Under the pieces are notes generated by a model. It had not been told where the DNA came from, did no database searches, and was given only the letters and a program-made list of their open reading frames with translations. The position numbers and the translations under genes are program-made. This document shows positions 1-8,315 of a stretch of DNA of 64,000 nucleotides, one piece after another. How positions within the stretch are numbered: the stretch's first letter is position 1; every line of letters starts with the position of its first letter. Source of the DNA: Streptomyces sp. LUP47B (GTDB taxonomy: Bacteria; Actinomycetota; Actinomycetes; Streptomycetales; Streptomycetaceae). The stretch is taken from the NCBI RefSeq assembly GCF_001746295.1, contig NZ_MJAH01000015.1:62001-126000 (forward strand), written 5' to 3'.

Positions 1-14
1 CGCTGACCCAGCTA

Positions 15-62
15 GGTGCGCGGGGAACTGCGCGACAAGCCCCCACCTGCCCGCAGCCGAGC
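15..62. repeat. Streptomyces-type interspersed intergenic sequence
   Basis: The stretch carries the core GGGGAACTGCGCGACAAGCC followed by a CCCGCAGCC block. I recognise this wording as one that recurs downstream of genes across Streptomyces chromosomes; that is from memory, not a search. It lies just past the 3' end of glnE (minus strand). No gene is visible in bases 1-73. Confidence 0.55.
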
Positions 63-73
63 AACAAACCCCA

Positions 74-3061
74 CTACGCCCCGTAGAACAACTCCTCCAC
101 CACACTCCGAGCCCGCCGAGCCGTACGCCGATAGTCGTCCAGCATGTCCCCCACATGCCCCGCCTCATACCCCAAGTACCGCCCCACCGCGGCAAGTTCC
201 CGCGTCTCGGACGGAAACGTGTCCCCGGCCCGCCCCCGCACCAGCATCACCGCGTTCCGCACCCGCGTGGCCAGCACCCACGCCTCGTCGAGCACCTGGG
301 TGTCCTCCGCGGAGATCAGCCCGGCCGCCCGCGCGGCGGAAAGTGCCGCACGGGTGCGAGTCGTCCGCAGCCCCGGCTCACCGGCACCGTGCCGCATCTG
401 CAGGAGCTGGACCGTCCACTCGACGTCGGACAGCCCGCCGGGCCCGAGCTTGGTGTGCAGCTTGGGGTCGGCGCCGCGAGGCATCCGTTCGGACTCCATG
501 CGCGCCTTGAGCCGCCGGATCTCGCGTACGGCGTCGTCGCCGAGGCCCGCCGTCGGGTAACGCAGGGGATCGATCAGTTCGACGAACCGGCGGCCCAACT
601 CCTCGTCCCCGGCGACCGGTTCGGCCCGCAGCAGGGCCTGCGACTCCCAGACCAGCGACCAGCGGCGGTAGTAGGCCGCGTACGACGTCAACGTGCGCAC
701 CAGCGGCCCGGACTTGCCCTCCGGGCGCAGGCCGGCGTCGATGAGCAGCGGTGGGTCGGCGCTCGGGATCTGGAGCAGGCGGCGCATCTCGGAGACGACC
801 TTGTTGGCGGCCTCGGAGGCCTCCCGTTCCTCGACGCCCTCGCGCGGCTCGTGGACGAACAGGACGTCCGCGTCGGAGCCGTAGCCGAGCTCGTGACCGC
901 CGAAGCGGCCCATGCCGATGACGGCGAACCGGGTGGGCAGGGTGTCGCCCCAGCCCTGCCGGACGACCGCGCGCAGGGTGCCGGCGAGGGTCGCGGCGGT
1001 CAGGTCGGACACGGCGGCGCCGACGCGCTCCACCAGGGCGCCCTGGTCCGGCTCGGCCGGCTGGGTCTCGGTGCCGTAGGAGCCGACGATGTCCGCCGCG
1101 GCCGTACGGAAGAGTTCGCGGCGGCGGACGCCACGGGCCGCCGTGACGCCCTGGACGGCGCCGTCAGCGCGGCCGACCGCGGAGAGTATCTCCTGTTCGA
1201 GACCGGCCCGTCCGCGCGGAGCGAGGCCGCCGCCGTCGCCGTCCCCGAGGAGGGCGACGGCTTCGGGTGCGCGCATCAGCAGGTCGGGGGCGAGGCGTCC
1301 GGCGGACAGGACGCGTGCGAGGTTCTCGGCGGCGGCGCCCTCGTCCCTCAACAGCCGCAGGTACCAAGGGGTTTTTCCCAACGCGTCCGACACCTTGCGG
1401 AAGTTGAGCAGTCCGGCGTCCGGGTCGGCGGACTCGGCGAACCAGCCCAGCAGGACCGGCAGGAGCGTGCGCTGGATGGCGGCTTTGCGGCTGACGCCGG
1501 AGGCCAGGGCCTCCAGGTGCCGCAGGGCGGAGGCCGGGTCGGCGTACCCGAGCGCGACCAGCCGCTCGCGCGCCGCTCCGGCGCTCAACCTTATTTCGCC
1601 GGGGCCGAGTTGGGCCACGGCGTCCAGCAGCGGCCGGTAGAAGAGCTTCTCGTGCAGGCGTCGTACGACGGAGGTGTGCCGCTTCCACTCGCGGTTCAGC
1701 TCGGTCACCGGGTCGGCGCGCAGGCCGAGGGAACGGCCGAGGCGGCGCTGGTCGGTCTCGTCCACGGGGACCAGGTGGGTGCGGCGCAGCCGGTAGAGCT
1801 GGATGCGGTGCTCCATGGAGCGCAGGAAGCGGTAGGCCTCGTCGAGCTGTGCCGCGTCGGCACGGCCGACGTAGCCGCCGGCGACGAGGGCCTGCAGGGC
1901 GTCGAGGGTGGTGCCGCTGCGCAGTGAACGGTCCTCGCGGCCGTGCACCAACTGCAGGAGCTGGACGGCGAATTCGACGTCCCTGAGCCCGCCGGGGCCG
2001 AGCTTCAGTTGCCGGTCCAGCTCGGCGACGGGGATGTTCTCCACGACCCGGCGCCGCATCTTCTGCACGTCGGCGACGAAGTTCTCGCGCTCGGCGGCCT
2101 TCCAGACCAGGGGTTCGAGGGCGGCGACGTACTCCTCGCCCAGTTCGAGGTCGCCGGCGACCGGGCGGGCCTTGAGGAGGGCCTGGAACTCCCAGGTCTT
2201 GGCCCAGCGCTGGTAGTAGGCGAGGTGGCTGGCGAGGGTGCGCACGAGCGGGCCGTTCCTGCCCTCGGGCCGCAGGTTGGCGTCCACGGGCCAGATGGAC
2301 CCCTCGACGGTGGTCTCGGAGCAGATGCGCATCATGTGCGAGGCGAGCTTGGTGGCGGCGCGCAGGGCCTTGCCCTCGTCGGCCCCGTCGACGGCTTCAC
2401 CGACGAAGATCACGTCCACGTCGGAGACGTAATTCAGCTCGTGGCCCCCGCACTTGCCCATCGCGATCACCGCGAGCCGGCACAGCGCGGCGTCGTCGGG
2501 TGCGGCCGCCCGCGCTATGGCGAGCGCGGCGCGCAGGGTCGCGGTGGCGAGGTCGGCGAGTTCGGCGGCTGTCTCGGCGAGGTCGGTGGTGCCGCACACG
2601 TCTCGGGCGGCGATCGACAGCAGACAGCGGCGGTAGGCGACGCGCAGGGCGACGGGGTCGGTGGCCTCGGCGAGCCCGCGTTGGAACTCCTCGACGCCGG
2701 GGTGCAGATCGCGCGGCTCGTAGGTGACGAGGGCGTGCCAGTCACCCGGGTGCCGGGCGAGATGCTCGGCGAGCGCGGCGGACGCGCCGAGCACCCCGAG
2801 CAGCCGGTCGCGCAACGGCTTCGCCGCTATCACGGTGTCGAGCAGCTCCCGGTCGGGCTGCGCCTCCAGGAGCCGTACGAGACCGTGCAGGGCGAGGTCG
2901 GGGTCGGCGGTCGCGCCGAGCGCCTCCAGCAGTACCGGGTCATTGCGTACGCCGCTCAGCTCGCCGCTGTCCAGCAGCCGCTCGGCGGCCGACGGATCGG
3001 TGAAACCGTGCCGCAGAAGCCGCGTGAAGGTACTGCTCCTGCGCCCCGGCGCCGCCGTCAT
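74..3061 (-). CDS. glnE: bifunctional glutamine synthetase adenylyltransferase/adenylyl-removing enzyme GlnE
   Basis: A 995-residue protein, the usual length for this family, which adds AMP to or removes it from a tyrosine of glutamine synthetase I in response to nitrogen status. It has the diagnostic duplicated nucleotidyltransferase architecture: a first catalytic motif near residues 199-219 (GGHELNYVSDVDVIFV) and a second near 712-737 (GGHELGYGSDADVLFV), each giving the G-x11-DxD metal site, followed by helical KLGPGGLRDVEF / KLGPGGLSDVEW segments. In E. coli the first half de-adenylylates and the second adenylylates; this assignment is by family knowledge. The ATG start gives the expected N-terminus. 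A glnA2-like gene lies about 2 kb away on the same strand, as in S. coelicolor. Confidence 0.96.
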   Translation of the reverse strand: MTAAPGRRSSTFTRLLRHGFTDPSAAERLLDSGELSGVRNDPVLLEALGATADPDLALHGLVRLLEAQPDRELLDTVIAAKPLRDRLLGVLGASAALAEHLARHPGDWHALVTYEPRDLHPGVEEFQRGLAEATDPVALRVAYRRCLLSIAARDVCGTTDLAETAAELADLATATLRAALAIARAAAPDDAALCRLAVIAMGKCGGHELNYVSDVDVIFVGEAVDGADEGKALRAATKLASHMMRICSETTVEGSIWPVDANLRPEGRNGPLVRTLASHLAYYQRWAKTWEFQALLKARPVAGDLELGEEYVAALEPLVWKAAERENFVADVQKMRRRVVENIPVAELDRQLKLGPGGLRDVEFAVQLLQLVHGREDRSLRSGTTLDALQALVAGGYVGRADAAQLDEAYRFLRSMEHRIQLYRLRRTHLVPVDETDQRRLGRSLGLRADPVTELNREWKRHTSVVRRLHEKLFYRPLLDAVAQLGPGEIRLSAGAARERLVALGYADPASALRHLEALASGVSRKAAIQRTLLPVLLGWFAESADPDAGLLNFRKVSDALGKTPWYLRLLRDEGAAAENLARVLSAGRLAPDLLMRAPEAVALLGDGDGGGLAPRGRAGLEQEILSAVGRADGAVQGVTAARGVRRRELFRTAAADIVGSYGTETQPAEPDQGALVERVGAAVSDLTAATLAGTLRAVVRQGWGDTLPTRFAVIGMGRFGGHELGYGSDADVLFVHEPREGVEEREASEAANKVVSEMRRLLQIPSADPPLLIDAGLRPEGKSGPLVRTLTSYAAYYRRWSLVWESQALLRAEPVAGDEELGRRFVELIDPLRYPTAGLGDDAVREIRRLKARMESERMPRGADPKLHTKLGPGGLSDVEWTVQLLQMRHGAGEPGLRTTRTRAALSAARAAGLISAEDTQVLDEAWVLATRVRNAVMLVRGRAGDTFPSETRELAAVGRYLGYEAGHVGDMLDDYRRTARRARSVVEELFYGA

Positions 3062-3179
3062 CCCCGGCCTCCCGTCCGATCAAGGTCGTATCGATTGAGC
3101 GTAACCGGAGAGCCGGGGATGAGCGCCGGGGAGCGGGCGGGTGGATTTCGGGCCGGTCTGCCGGTCCGGGCGGGGCGCG

Positions 3180-3815
3180 TCAGCGGATCACCATCACCGT
3201 GGCGGGCCGGGAGGGGTCCGTCAGGACCTTGTCGCCCGGCAGGTGCCCCTGGGCGGGCTCGGGGTCGGTGGGTGGTAGCTCGGCCGCCGGGGCCGTGTGG
3301 CCGGCGATCGGTATCTCGATCGACCGCACGGTGCCGCGGTGCCCGCCGCCGGGCATGGAGACGTACTGGACGTCGAGGCACCGCTCGCGCAGCCGCGCCA
3401 GGACCTCCGGGACGGCCGCGCCCGACTCGACCTCCGGTGGGACGACGTACCGGTTCACGGCCGGGTCGACGCCCTCGCACGCGCCGTCGTCCGGCGGGGG
3501 CGTGATCTGACCGGGGCGCCTCCCGCGCGGTCCGGACAGGGTGAGGCGGGTGCGTCCCACGGCGCCCGCCTTCGTCGCGTCGACGCGGATCGTGTCGCGG
3601 CGCAGCCACCGCAGCGGGTGACCGTCGAGCTCGGCCGGCGCCCAGTCGCCGGTGTCGACGAGGTAGGCGCTCTCGATCGCGACGTCGTCCGGCGGCGGCA
3701 GCAGGCGCACCACGTCGCGTGCGGCCCGCTGCCTCGACGGCGACGGCCAGTGCCGCAACACCACGAGCAGCTTGCCCGGGGGCCGGTCGAAGGGGTACGC
3801 CCGGCCGCCGGTCAC
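3180..3815 (-). CDS. hypothetical protein
   Basis: About 211 residues if the GTG at 3815 is used; the frame stays open a further 249 codons upstream but the only in-frame valines nearby are GTT/GTC, and 3815 has a GGGGAC box about 7 bases upstream. The protein has no signal peptide or membrane segment. It contains a hydrophobic KLLVVLRHW strand near the N-terminus, an acidic middle, and a proline-rich C-terminal fifth. I recognise no family. It sits 118 bases downstream of the glnE start on the same strand, so it would be transcribed toward glnE. Coding bias favours this frame over the plus-strand frame across the same bases. Confidence 0.55.
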   Translation of the reverse strand: MTGGRAYPFDRPPGKLLVVLRHWPSPSRQRAARDVVRLLPPPDDVAIESAYLVDTGDWAPAELDGHPLRWLRRDTIRVDATKAGAVGRTRLTLSGPRGRRPGQITPPPDDGACEGVDPAVNRYVVPPEVESGAAVPEVLARLRERCLDVQYVSMPGGGHRGTVRSIEIPIAGHTAPAAELPPTDPEPAQGHLPGDKVLTDPSRPATVMVIR

Positions 3816-3933
3816 CGCGCGGTCCCCGGCCCGGGTGACCGCCGTACGGGACGTGCCGGCGACCTGGATGCCTCCGCGGGCGCCAGCGTGAACGGCGCTG
3901 CGCCCGTCTCGTCCACCGCAGACGCCAGTGTGA

Positions 3934-4137
3934 ACGACCCTCCGCCCGCCCCGTCCAGGCCCCGGGCTACGAGCTCTACGGGGGCCCGCCCGCCGCCGCA
4001 GGCAGCCCGTCCGCCTCACCCACCGCCAACGGGACGTGCTGCGCTGTGTGGCCCTCGGCATGAGCGCGGGCAGACTGGGAGTGTCGAGCCGGACCGCCGC
4101 GGTGGCCCGGGTGTTCCCCGAGCCGGAGGCTCTGTGA
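3934..4137 (+). pseudogene. remnant of a LuxR/NarL-type helix-turn-helix C-terminus
   Basis: The frame closing at the TGA of 4135-4137 reads RLTHRQRDVLRCVALGMSAG then RLGVSSRT, which follows the LuxR HTH pattern (LTxREREVLxLxAxGxSxxEIA...LxxSxxTV). The frame opens at an in-frame TGA (3931-3933) and contains no plausible start ahead of the HTH, and the last helix ends in FPEPEAL instead of the usual HVxxIxxKL. It therefore looks like the truncated tail of a response regulator, left in the 320-base interval between two opposite genes. Its stop overlaps the ATG of the next gene (TGATG). It could be chance in GC-rich DNA, but the run of matched positions is long. Confidence 0.4.
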
Positions 4138-4646
4138 TGACCGAGCAGGAACCCGAGACCCATCTCGACCCCCGCTACAGCGACCCCGACGCGACGGCGC
4201 ACTCCTGGGCCGACGCCGAGTCGCTGCTGGCCGCCGCCGAACTGTTCTGGATCTCGACGGTACGACCGGACGGGCGCCCGCACGTCACGCCGTTGCCGGG
4301 CGTGTGGGCGCACGGGGCGCTGCACTTCTGTACCGGCCCCGAGGAGCGCAAGGCGAAGAACCTCGCGCACAACGCGCACGTGTCGCTGACGACCGGCACC
4401 AACATCTGGGACAAGGGCTACGACCTGGTGGTGGAGGGCGAGGCGGTGCGGGTGTCCGACGACACCCGTCTGCGGGAGCTGGCCGCCGCGTGGGAGGCGA
4501 AGTACGGCGACTTCTGGCGTTTCGAGGTCAGGGAGGGCTACTTCCATCACGGACCGGGACACGCCGTTGTCTATGCGGTGGCGCCGCGCACGGTTTTCGG
4601 CTTCGGTAAGGGACAGCCGTTCAGCCAGACGCGGTGGCGCTTCTGA
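4137..4646 (+). CDS. pyridoxamine 5'-phosphate oxidase-fold (FMN/F420-binding) protein
   Basis: A 169-residue protein of the split-barrel flavin-binding superfamily. The signature strand WISTVRPDGRPHVTPLPGVW (residues about 40-59) is the standard 'xxTxRxDGxPHxxPV' entry of these proteins, followed by LHFCTGPEERKAKNL (cofactor phosphate contact) and NAHVSLTTG. It ends with FGFGKGQPFSQTRWRF, the 'TRWxF' C-terminus common to actinobacterial members. Substrate is unknown; members act as FMN- or F420-dependent reductases or oxidases, cytosolic. The ATG overlaps the stop of the HTH remnant. A VOC protein follows 40 bases downstream with the same orientation and probably shares the transcript. Confidence 0.85.
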   Translation: MTEQEPETHLDPRYSDPDATAHSWADAESLLAAAELFWISTVRPDGRPHVTPLPGVWAHGALHFCTGPEERKAKNLAHNAHVSLTTGTNIWDKGYDLVVEGEAVRVSDDTRLRELAAAWEAKYGDFWRFEVREGYFHHGPGHAVVYAVAPRTVFGFGKGQPFSQTRWRF

Positions 4647-4686
4647 GAACGGCCCTCTGTACTGACGTCGACAAGGGAGTCACGCC

Positions 4687-5121
4687 ATGGACATGAGCCT
4701 CGAAGTCATCCTGCTGCCGGTCACGGACGTCGACCGTGCCAAGGAGTTCTACCGCGACAAGGTCGGCTTCCACGTGGATCTGGACGGCGAGGTGATGGAG
4801 GGCGTCCGCATCTGCCAGCTGACCCCGCCCGGCTCCGGCTGTTCCATCGCCCTGGTGGACGGCCTCCAGGTCCCGACGGGAGCCCCGCAGCCCGGGACGT
4901 ACCACGGCATGCAACTGTGTGTGACGGACGCGAAGGCGGCGTACGAGGAACTCACCTCCCGCGGTCTGGACGTGAGCGAACCGGTCCAGTTCGCCCCACA
5001 GGACGGCGCCACCTTCATGTACTTCAAGGACCCGGACGGCAACGGCTGGGCCATCCAGGAGTACAAGCGTCGCGAGACGGAGCCGCTGCACCAGGTACTG
5101 GCCCAGCAGGCGGCGCAGTAG
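4687..5121 (+). CDS. VOC-family (glyoxalase/bleomycin-resistance fold) protein
   Basis: A 144-residue single VOC domain built of two beta-alpha-beta3 halves: LEVILLPVTDVDRAKEFYRD opens the first half and the end reads FMYFKDPDGNGWAIQEY, the classic C-terminal strand pair. Members are small cytosolic metal-dependent enzymes or ligand-binding resistance proteins; nothing here specifies the substrate. ATG is preceded by AAGGGAG. The gene follows the FMN-fold gene by 40 bases and ends in a strong hairpin shared with the opposite glnA2-like gene. Confidence 0.88.
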   Translation: MDMSLEVILLPVTDVDRAKEFYRDKVGFHVDLDGEVMEGVRICQLTPPGSGCSIALVDGLQVPTGAPQPGTYHGMQLCVTDAKAAYEELTSRGLDVSEPVQFAPQDGATFMYFKDPDGNGWAIQEYKRRETEPLHQVLAQQAAQ

Positions 5122-5126
5122 CAACG

Positions 5127-5160
5127 CCGGAGGGGGCGCGGTCCTCCGCGCCCCCTCCGG
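5127..5160. terminator. bidirectional hairpin terminator
   Basis: A perfect 15-bp stem (5127-5141 against 5146-5160) with a TCCT loop sits between two convergent genes. There is no long T-run, as is common in Streptomyces terminators, so it probably serves both strands. Confidence 0.85.
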
Positions 5161-5170
5161 CAGGAAATCC

Positions 5171-6532
5171 CTACAGCACCGGCAGGTTCTTCCGCAGCTC
5201 GAAGGCCGTGACCTCGCTGCGGTACTCCTCCCACTCCTGCCGCTTGTTGCGCAGGAAGAAGTCGAAGACGTGCTCGCCCAGGGTCTCGGCCACCAGGTCG
5301 CTGCGCTCCATCAGGGTGAGGGCCTCGCCCAGGTTCTGGGGCAGGGGCTCGATGCCCATGGCGCGGCGCTCGGAGTTGGAGAGGGCCCAGACGTCGTCCT
5401 CGGCGCCCGGCGGGAGCTCGTAGCCCTCCTCGACGCCCTTGAGGCCGGCGGCCAGGAGCAGGGCGTACGCCAGGTACGGGTTGGCGCCGGAGTCGATGGA
5501 GCGGACCTCGATACGGGCCGAGCCGGTCTTGCCGGGCTTGTACATCGGGACCCGGACCAGGGCGGAGCGGTTGTTGTGGCCCCAGCAGATGTAGGAGGGG
5601 GCCTCGCCGCCGGCGCCCGCGGTGCGCTCGGAGCCGCCCCAGATGCGCTTGTACGAGTTCACCCACTGGTTGGTGACCGCCGCGATCTCCGCCGCGTGCT
5701 TGAGCAGGCCCGCGATGAAGGAGCGGCCGACCTTGGAGAGCTGGTACTCCGCGCCCGACTCGTAGAACGCGTTGCGGTCGCCCTCGAAGAGGGAGAGGTG
5801 CGTGTGCATGCCGCTACCGGGGTGCTCGGAGAACGGCTTCGGCATGAAGGTCGCCTGGACGCCCTGCTCCAGCGCCACCTGCTTCATGACCAGGCGGAAC
5901 GTCATGATGTTGTCCGCCGTGGAGAGGGCGTCGGCGTAGCGGAGGTCGATCTCCTGCTGGCCGGGGGCGCCCTCGTGGTGGGAGAACTCGACCGAGATGC
6001 CCATCGACTCCAGCATGGTGATCGCCTGGCGGCGGAAGTCCATGCCGATGTTCTGGGGGGTGTGGTCGAAGTAGCCGGAGTTGTCGGCCGGGGTGGGGCG
6101 TGAGCCGTCCAGCGGGCGGTCCTTCAGCAGGAAGAACTCGATCTCCGGGTGGGTGTAGAACGTGAAGCCCAGGTCGGAGGTGCGGGCCAGGGCGCGCTTC
6201 AGTACGTACCTGGGGTCCGCGAAGGACGGGGAGCCGTCCGGCATGAGGATGTCGCAGAACATCCGGGCCGTACCGGGGGCCTCGGCCCGCCACGGCAGGA
6301 CCTGGAAGGTCGACGGGTCCGGCTTGGCGATCATGTCGGACTCGTATACGCGGGCGAAGCCCTCGATCGCGGAGCCGTCGAAACCGATTCCCTCGTCGAA
6401 GGCCTGCTCCAGCTCCGCCGGGGCCACGGCCACGGACTTGAGGAAGCCCAGCACATCCGTGAACCACAGACGTACGAACCGGATGTCGCGTTCCTCCAAG
6501 GTCCGGAGCACGAACTCCTGCTGCTTGTCCAT
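5171..6532 (-). CDS. glnA2: glutamine synthetase-like ligase, GlnA2 type
   Basis: A 453-residue type I glutamine synthetase-fold protein. Catalytic landmarks are present: PEIEFFLL, EGAPGQQEIDLRYADAL, GSGMHTHLSLF and NNRSALVRVP. The ammonium-site loop, DGSSIGG in E. coli, is DGSAIEG here, so the second serine is Ala, and the loop before NNRSALVRVP carries an insertion (GGSERTAGAGGEAPSY). YELPPG occupies the position of the adenylylated tyrosine (YDLPPEE) of GSI. In S. coelicolor glnA2 (SCO2241) lies near glnE (SCO2234), and GlnA2 has been described as a gamma-glutamylpolyamine synthetase; I infer the same identity here. Start chosen at the ATG of 6532 because GGGGAAG precedes it at proper spacing; an ATG 15 bases upstream is possible. 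Confidence 0.9.
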   Translation of the reverse strand: MDKQQEFVLRTLEERDIRFVRLWFTDVLGFLKSVAVAPAELEQAFDEGIGFDGSAIEGFARVYESDMIAKPDPSTFQVLPWRAEAPGTARMFCDILMPDGSPSFADPRYVLKRALARTSDLGFTFYTHPEIEFFLLKDRPLDGSRPTPADNSGYFDHTPQNIGMDFRRQAITMLESMGISVEFSHHEGAPGQQEIDLRYADALSTADNIMTFRLVMKQVALEQGVQATFMPKPFSEHPGSGMHTHLSLFEGDRNAFYESGAEYQLSKVGRSFIAGLLKHAAEIAAVTNQWVNSYKRIWGGSERTAGAGGEAPSYICWGHNNRSALVRVPMYKPGKTGSARIEVRSIDSGANPYLAYALLLAAGLKGVEEGYELPPGAEDDVWALSNSERRAMGIEPLPQNLGEALTLMERSDLVAETLGEHVFDFFLRNKRQEWEEYRSEVTAFELRKNLPVL

Positions 6533-6870
6533 CTTCCGCTTCCCCATCCTTGCTGGTCAGGCCGCCTGTCTCCGTGTCCCGCAGGAGGCGGTCGGGCACC
6601 TGAGCATCACACCACAGCAGCATTTCGTGCGCGTTGCCGACCTTGATCGTCCCGGCGACCCGGGAATGAACGCCTCACGTGCGGCGGATGTACTGCTCTG
6701 CCGCCCATCTTGCCTGCTCGGACCGTCATACGTAATGCCCGGCCCTTCCCGTCTCACCCCGCGCCCGGGTTTCCTGTGGGCTCCCTGCGAGAAGTCACCC
6801 CCGCCCCACTACGATCAGCAGACCGATCGTCACCATCCGACCGCCCTTTCCCCCCAGAAGGACACACCTC
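6533..6870. promoter_or_regulatory. divergent intergenic region, glnA2-like / DUF3105
   Basis: 338 bases without a gene. It must hold the promoters of the glnA2-like gene (leftward) and of the DUF3105 gene (rightward). For the latter a TACGAT element near 6807 is a candidate -10, and an ACGATC...GATCGT inverted repeat (6-bp arms) overlaps it. No conserved binding site can be assigned with certainty. Confidence 0.4.
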
Positions 6871-7530
6871 ATGGGTTCCGCCAAGAAGAGCACCGCCTCG
6901 GCACGCAAGGCGCGTATAGAGGAGATGCGGCGCGCCGAACAGGCCAGAGAGCGCCGCAACCGGATCCTCACGATCGCCGCGAGCGTGGTCGTCGTCGCCG
7001 GTCTGGTCGTCGGCGGCATCGTGCTGGTGCAGTCACAGTCCGACGACAGCACGGCGGCCGACGGCAAGGGGAAGGGGCACTTCGTCACGGGCTCGGACGG
7101 TGTGAAGACCTGGAAGGGCACGCTGGGCCGCAACCATGTCGCCAAGACGGTGGCCTACCCGATGGAGCCGCCGGTCGGCGGTGACCACAACCAGGTCTGG
7201 ATGAACTGCAACGGCGACGTCTACACCAAGGCGCTCAACAACATGAACGCCGTGCACTCGCTGGAGCACGGCGCGGTCTGGGTGACGTACACCGACAAGG
7301 CCAAGAAGTCCGACGTCGAGGCGCTCGCGGCGAAGGTGAAGAAGACCCCGTACACGCTGATGAGTCCCGACGACAAGCAGAAGGACCCGATCATGCTGTC
7401 GGCGTGGGGCCACCAGCGGACGGTGACGGGGGCGAACGACCCGAACGTCGGCAAGTTCTTCGAGAAGTTCGTGCAGGGCGAGCAGACGCCCGAGCCGGGC
7501 GCGGCGTGCACGAACGGTCTGTCGCAGTGA
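6871..7530 (+). CDS. DUF3105 membrane-anchored protein
   Basis: A 219-residue protein with a charged Arg/Glu-rich N-terminus (residues 1-30), one transmembrane segment (about 31-54, ILTIAASVVVVAGLVVGGIV) and an extracytoplasmic domain. The latter has the DUF3105 pattern: HVAKTVAYPMEPPVGGDHN, WMNCNGDVY, a HSLEHGAVWVTY core and HQRT near the end. Function is unknown. The His and Cys residues (GGDHN, MNCNG, SLEHGAV) could bind a metal; this is inference. Its stop overlaps the GTG of the DUF305 gene (GTGA), so the pair is translationally coupled. That pairing is frequent in actinobacteria. Confidence 0.88.
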   Translation: MGSAKKSTASARKARIEEMRRAEQARERRNRILTIAASVVVVAGLVVGGIVLVQSQSDDSTAADGKGKGHFVTGSDGVKTWKGTLGRNHVAKTVAYPMEPPVGGDHNQVWMNCNGDVYTKALNNMNAVHSLEHGAVWVTYTDKAKKSDVEALAAKVKKTPYTLMSPDDKQKDPIMLSAWGHQRTVTGANDPNVGKFFEKFVQGEQTPEPGAACTNGLSQ

Positions 7531-8144
7531 GGTTCGCGGGGGTGGCCGTGGCCGTGGCGGGCGTGCTCGTCGCGGCCGGTGCGATCACCTACGCGGTGGC
7601 CGAGGACGGCGGCTCGGCCGACACCCCGTCCGCCGGGTCCGCGGACGCCGGTTTCGCGCGTGACATGGCCGTGCACCACCAGCAGGCCGTCGAGATGTCG
7701 TACATCGTGCGCGACCACACCAAGGACGTCGAGGTGCGGCGGCTCGCCTACGACATCGCGCAGACGCAGGCCAACCAGCGCGGCATGCTGCTGGGCTGGC
7801 TGGATCTGTGGGCGCTGCCGAAGGTGTCGGCGGACCCGCCGATGACGTGGATGGGCATGGGTGACATGCCGTCGGCGGGCGAGGGTTCGCTGATGCCGGG
7901 CATGGCGACCGACAGCGAGATGAAGAAGCTGGGCACGCTGAACGGCAAGCAGGCCGAGATCTTCTATCTGCAGTTGATGACGGACCATCACAAGGGCGGC
8001 ATCCACATGGCCAAAGGCTGTGTCGAGAGGTGCACGGTCGGTGTGGAGAAGCGACTCGCGCAGGGGATGGTCGACGCGCAGCAGTCGGAGATCGACCTGA
8101 TGGCGGGCATGTTGAAGGAGCGCGGCGCGAAAGCGCGTTCCTAG
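7527..8144 (+). CDS. DUF305 (ferritin-like helical) exported protein
   Basis: A 205-residue protein: N-terminal signal anchor (VRFAGVAVAVAGVLVAAGAI), then a DUF305 domain with its two histidine-rich helix motifs, DMAVHHQQAVEMS and LMTDHHKGGIHMA, separated by the usual Met-rich stretch (MTWMGMGDM, MPGMATDSEM). The His/Met content suggests copper or other metal binding outside the membrane, but the family is not biochemically defined. The GTG at 7527 overlaps the upstream TGA by 4 bases; the frame is open further upstream but that would overlap DUF3105 coding sequence. Confidence 0.88.
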   Translation: MRFAGVAVAVAGVLVAAGAITYAVAEDGGSADTPSAGSADAGFARDMAVHHQQAVEMSYIVRDHTKDVEVRRLAYDIAQTQANQRGMLLGWLDLWALPKVSADPPMTWMGMGDMPSAGEGSLMPGMATDSEMKKLGTLNGKQAEIFYLQLMTDHHKGGIHMAKGCVERCTVGVEKRLAQGMVDAQQSEIDLMAGMLKERGAKARS

Positions 8145-8315
8145 AGGGTCACTGAGGGTTATCCCTCGGTCTTCGAAGCGTTTTAATCCTCAAATGGCTT
8201 TGTCATTAGGTTAATTGGGCTCTTCTTGGGATTCGCATTCCCCTGACATGAACCGTTCATCGAAAGAGTGACGACGGTCGAGTGATCACTCGCGACGAAC
8301 CGCACAGGGGGTTCC
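8145..8315 (+). promoter_or_regulatory. AT-rich promoter region of the S53 protease with two palindromes
   Basis: After a small GAGGG-TTAT-CCCTC hairpin following the DUF305 stop comes a stretch (about 8178-8230) much richer in A+T than its surroundings. Two symmetric elements follow: ATGAAC-C-GTTCAT at 8248-8260 and the perfect 14-bp palindrome CGAGTGATCACTCG at 8279-8292, the latter 23 bases before the start codon. Both are candidate operators; no regulator is encoded next door. Confidence 0.5.

Noticed and set aside
3816..4562. Extension of the minus-strand hypothetical gene to 460 residues
   Set aside because: The extension lies antisense to the FMN-fold gene and has no ATG/GTG with a ribosome site until 3815.
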